Source: an uncultured Alphaproteobacteria bacterium
GTDB taxonomy: Bacteria; Pseudomonadota; Alphaproteobacteria; Rs-D84
DNA length: 6,602 nucleotides
NCBI GenBank assembly: GCA_946185785.1
Contig: CAMHKP010000025.1
Span: forward strand, 1-6,602
Direction of reading: 5' to 3'
Shown: in pieces, positions 5,462 through 6,602 of the stretch
How the letters are laid out: the number at the start of each line of letters is the position of its first letter
How positions within the stretch are numbered: the first letter of the stretch is position 1
Program-made: the position numbers and the translations under genes
The notes under the pieces: model-generated
Seen by the model: the letters and a program-made list of their open reading frames with translations, nothing else
Told to the model about the DNA's origin: nothing
Database searches by the model: none

Positions 5462-6063
5462 TCGTCATTTTCTGTTCGGTATATTGTATCGGTTGTATGT
5501 GGTGTACCGATATATACGATTGCACCATTTGGTGATAAGATAAAGTCCAATTCCCGCAATCTTTCACGCAGCATATCGCGTTTTTGTGCTGTATTACATG
5601 TATTTGGTACTTCTATATCATCACATATGATTAAATCTGCACGTGAACCAGTAATATTACCATGAATACCCTGACATATAACAGACGGTTCGCGAATCCC
5701 AACCGAACGATTTATTGTTATGCGCCCTGATGCCCACTCTTTTTTATTTTTAGGCACCATATCAACACACAGCGGATGATTTTCCAAGATATTACGAATA
5801 TGATTCACCATGCGCGATGCTAATACGTTTTCTGCCGACAATATCAGTATTCGCATATTTGGGTTCATATATAATGCACATGCTGCAAATATTCCAACGA
5901 CTGTCGATTTCCCAGAATGTCGAAACGCGGTCAACAAACCACGATGCGGCTCGTTTTCCAATACATCGACCAAGAATTCCATTATTTTTCTGTGATGCGA
6001 TGGTGTCGTCATATTTATATGCCGATTCCACACATCCATAAAATTATAGAACGCCGTAATCAT
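5458..6063 (-). CDS. terL: Terminase large subunit, N-terminal ATPase half (split gene)
   Basis: This 201-residue product is the packaging-motor ATPase half of a phage large terminase. It has a Walker A-like AFRHSGKST (46-54, K52), Walker B ADLIICDDIE (142-151, with D148, D149 and E151), and the coupling motif IVYIGTPHT (182-190). It then stops at TAA six residues after DTIY, where an intact terminase would continue through a linker to the nuclease domain encoded at 2157-1306. Both halves are in the same frame. The start is not certain: ATG at 6063 gives a 20-base overlap with the tail-fibre-like gene and includes the family's usual first helix (FMDVWNRHI). ATGs at 6102 and 6108 are also in frame, and none has a clear Shine-Dalgarno, so translation may be coupled to the upstream gene. 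The protein may pair with its nuclease half in trans, or be a broken gene product. Confidence 0.88.
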   Translation of the reverse strand: MITAFYNFMDVWNRHINMTTPSHHRKIMEFLVDVLENEPHRGLLTAFRHSGKSTVVGIFAACALYMNPNMRILILSAENVLASRMVNHIRNILENHPLCVDMVPKNKKEWASGRITINRSVGIREPSVICQGIHGNITGSRADLIICDDIEVPNTCNTAQKRDMLRERLRELDFILSPNGAIVYIGTPHTTDTIYRTENDD

Positions 6064-6589
6064 CTCTGTTTTCGCTTGGTGCCGGATCGGTAATAGAACC
6101 ATAATCATTAATCAGTTCTGGCAATGCGCTTGCCAACACCGATAACAAATTGTTATACAGCCCCAAAACACCCCCACCCGACAATTTATCTTCAATTACA
6201 TCCATTGTGTAATTTAGAAACGCTGTCACATTATCGTGAATATTTCTCCATTCTGTTAAATCAACATCAACTGCACGCAAATCTTGGAATGCCGCCAACA
6301 AGAAATTAAAATCCGAATTTAAATCTTCGGGGTCTATTTTAGCCGTCGGCTGATAATCTATGATTCGCGACAATGATATTTGCCGAAATATATCAATTTG
6401 GACGTTTTCCGCTGGGGCTTCTATAAAAATGATTCGTCCCCCCGTAAAATCGTCATTTGGCACAATGCTAAAACCAGAATCTGTTAAAACATTATCCAAT
6501 GCAACATGCACATCGGCAGTTTGAAAAAACGGGAAAGCAAACACAAATTCAGTGGTTTGCCCATCACCAGTATATGAACATTTATACAT
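6044..6589 (-). CDS. Tail-fibre N-terminal-like protein (T7 gp17-type stub)
   Basis: This 181-residue protein resembles the N-terminal, tail-binding domain of T7-like tail fibres. It opens with YTGDGQTTEFVFAFPFF (6-22), followed by a DVHVALDNVL strand pair (26-35), GGRIIFIEAP (50-59), an IFRQISLSR strand (67-75), and DPEDLNSDFNFLLAAFQDL (86-104) leading into a helix. That is the order seen in the T7 gp17 domain. The C-terminal third has a GGG turn (138-140), a hydrophobic helix (142-161) and a polar end. No receptor-binding domain is present, so it is probably an adaptor to which another fibre attaches, or a short fibre stub. The start is supported by GGGGGG (6601-6596) six bases upstream. 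Its end overlaps the start of the terminase ATPase half, consistent with one operon. The family call rests on motif resemblance. Confidence 0.75.
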   Translation of the reverse strand: MYKCSYTGDGQTTEFVFAFPFFQTADVHVALDNVLTDSGFSIVPNDDFTGGRIIFIEAPAENVQIDIFRQISLSRIIDYQPTAKIDPEDLNSDFNFLLAAFQDLRAVDVDLTEWRNIHDNVTAFLNYTMDVIEDKLSGGGVLGLYNNLLSVLASALPELINDYGSITDPAPSENRDDYGVL

Positions 6590-6602
6590 ATCTGTCCCCC
6601 CG

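Noticed and set aside
5458..5492. Transposon-like terminal repeats or target duplication around the block
   Set aside because: Comparing both edges by eye gives only five-base chance matches (CAACC at 2151 and GGTTG near 5488); no matching longer repeat was found.

Overview
The window looks like DNA of a tailed phage of the short-tailed (podovirus-like) class, or a prophage of that class, from an AT-rich, probably uncultured alphaproteobacterium. The phage genes lie on the minus strand. The three plus-strand genes include a full-length chromosomal-type DnaB helicase whose closest resemblance, judged by recalled motifs only, is to alphaproteobacterial DnaB. No database search was possible, so the taxonomic statement is an inference.

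Layout. Read along the minus strand, right to left, the phage operon runs: a T7 tail-fibre-N-terminus-like protein (6589-6044); the ATPase half of a large terminase subunit (6063-5458); then, after a 3.3 kb interruption, the nuclease half of the terminase (2157-1306); a podovirus-type portal / head-to-tail connector (1288-56); and the first 13 codons of another gene with a strong ribosome binding site (41-1, cut by the window edge). The interruption is a plus-strand block with three genes: dnaB (2156-3703), a double-HTH regulator with a C-terminal domain resembling a LexA/CI (S24) domain without its catalytic serine (3767-4774), and an unrecognised 220-residue protein (4799-5461).

The main observation is that the terminase appears to have been split by this block in the linker between its ATPase and nuclease domains. 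The two halves lie on the same strand, in the same order as an intact terminase, in the same reading frame, and each keeps all its catalytic motifs. The block fits tightly. On the left, the dnaB ATG and the ATG of the nuclease half share the palindrome CATG (2155-2158). On the right, the stop codons of the 220-residue gene and of the ATPase half share the palindrome TTAA (5458-5461). No transposase, integrase, intron or intein and no obvious terminal repeats are visible.

How it may work together. The phage genes are the DNA-packaging core: the terminase motor docks on the portal, and the tail-fibre-like protein belongs to the tail. The inserted block is a replication-plus-regulation unit: helicase, likely autoregulated DNA-binding protein, and an unknown partner sharing the regulator's transcript. 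Two readings compete: a phage that captured a host dnaB cassette and now carries a two-piece terminase, or a dead/rearranged prophage or chimeric assembly in which host DNA interrupts terL. The sequence alone does not decide between them. There is no gene-free stretch over 300 bases.
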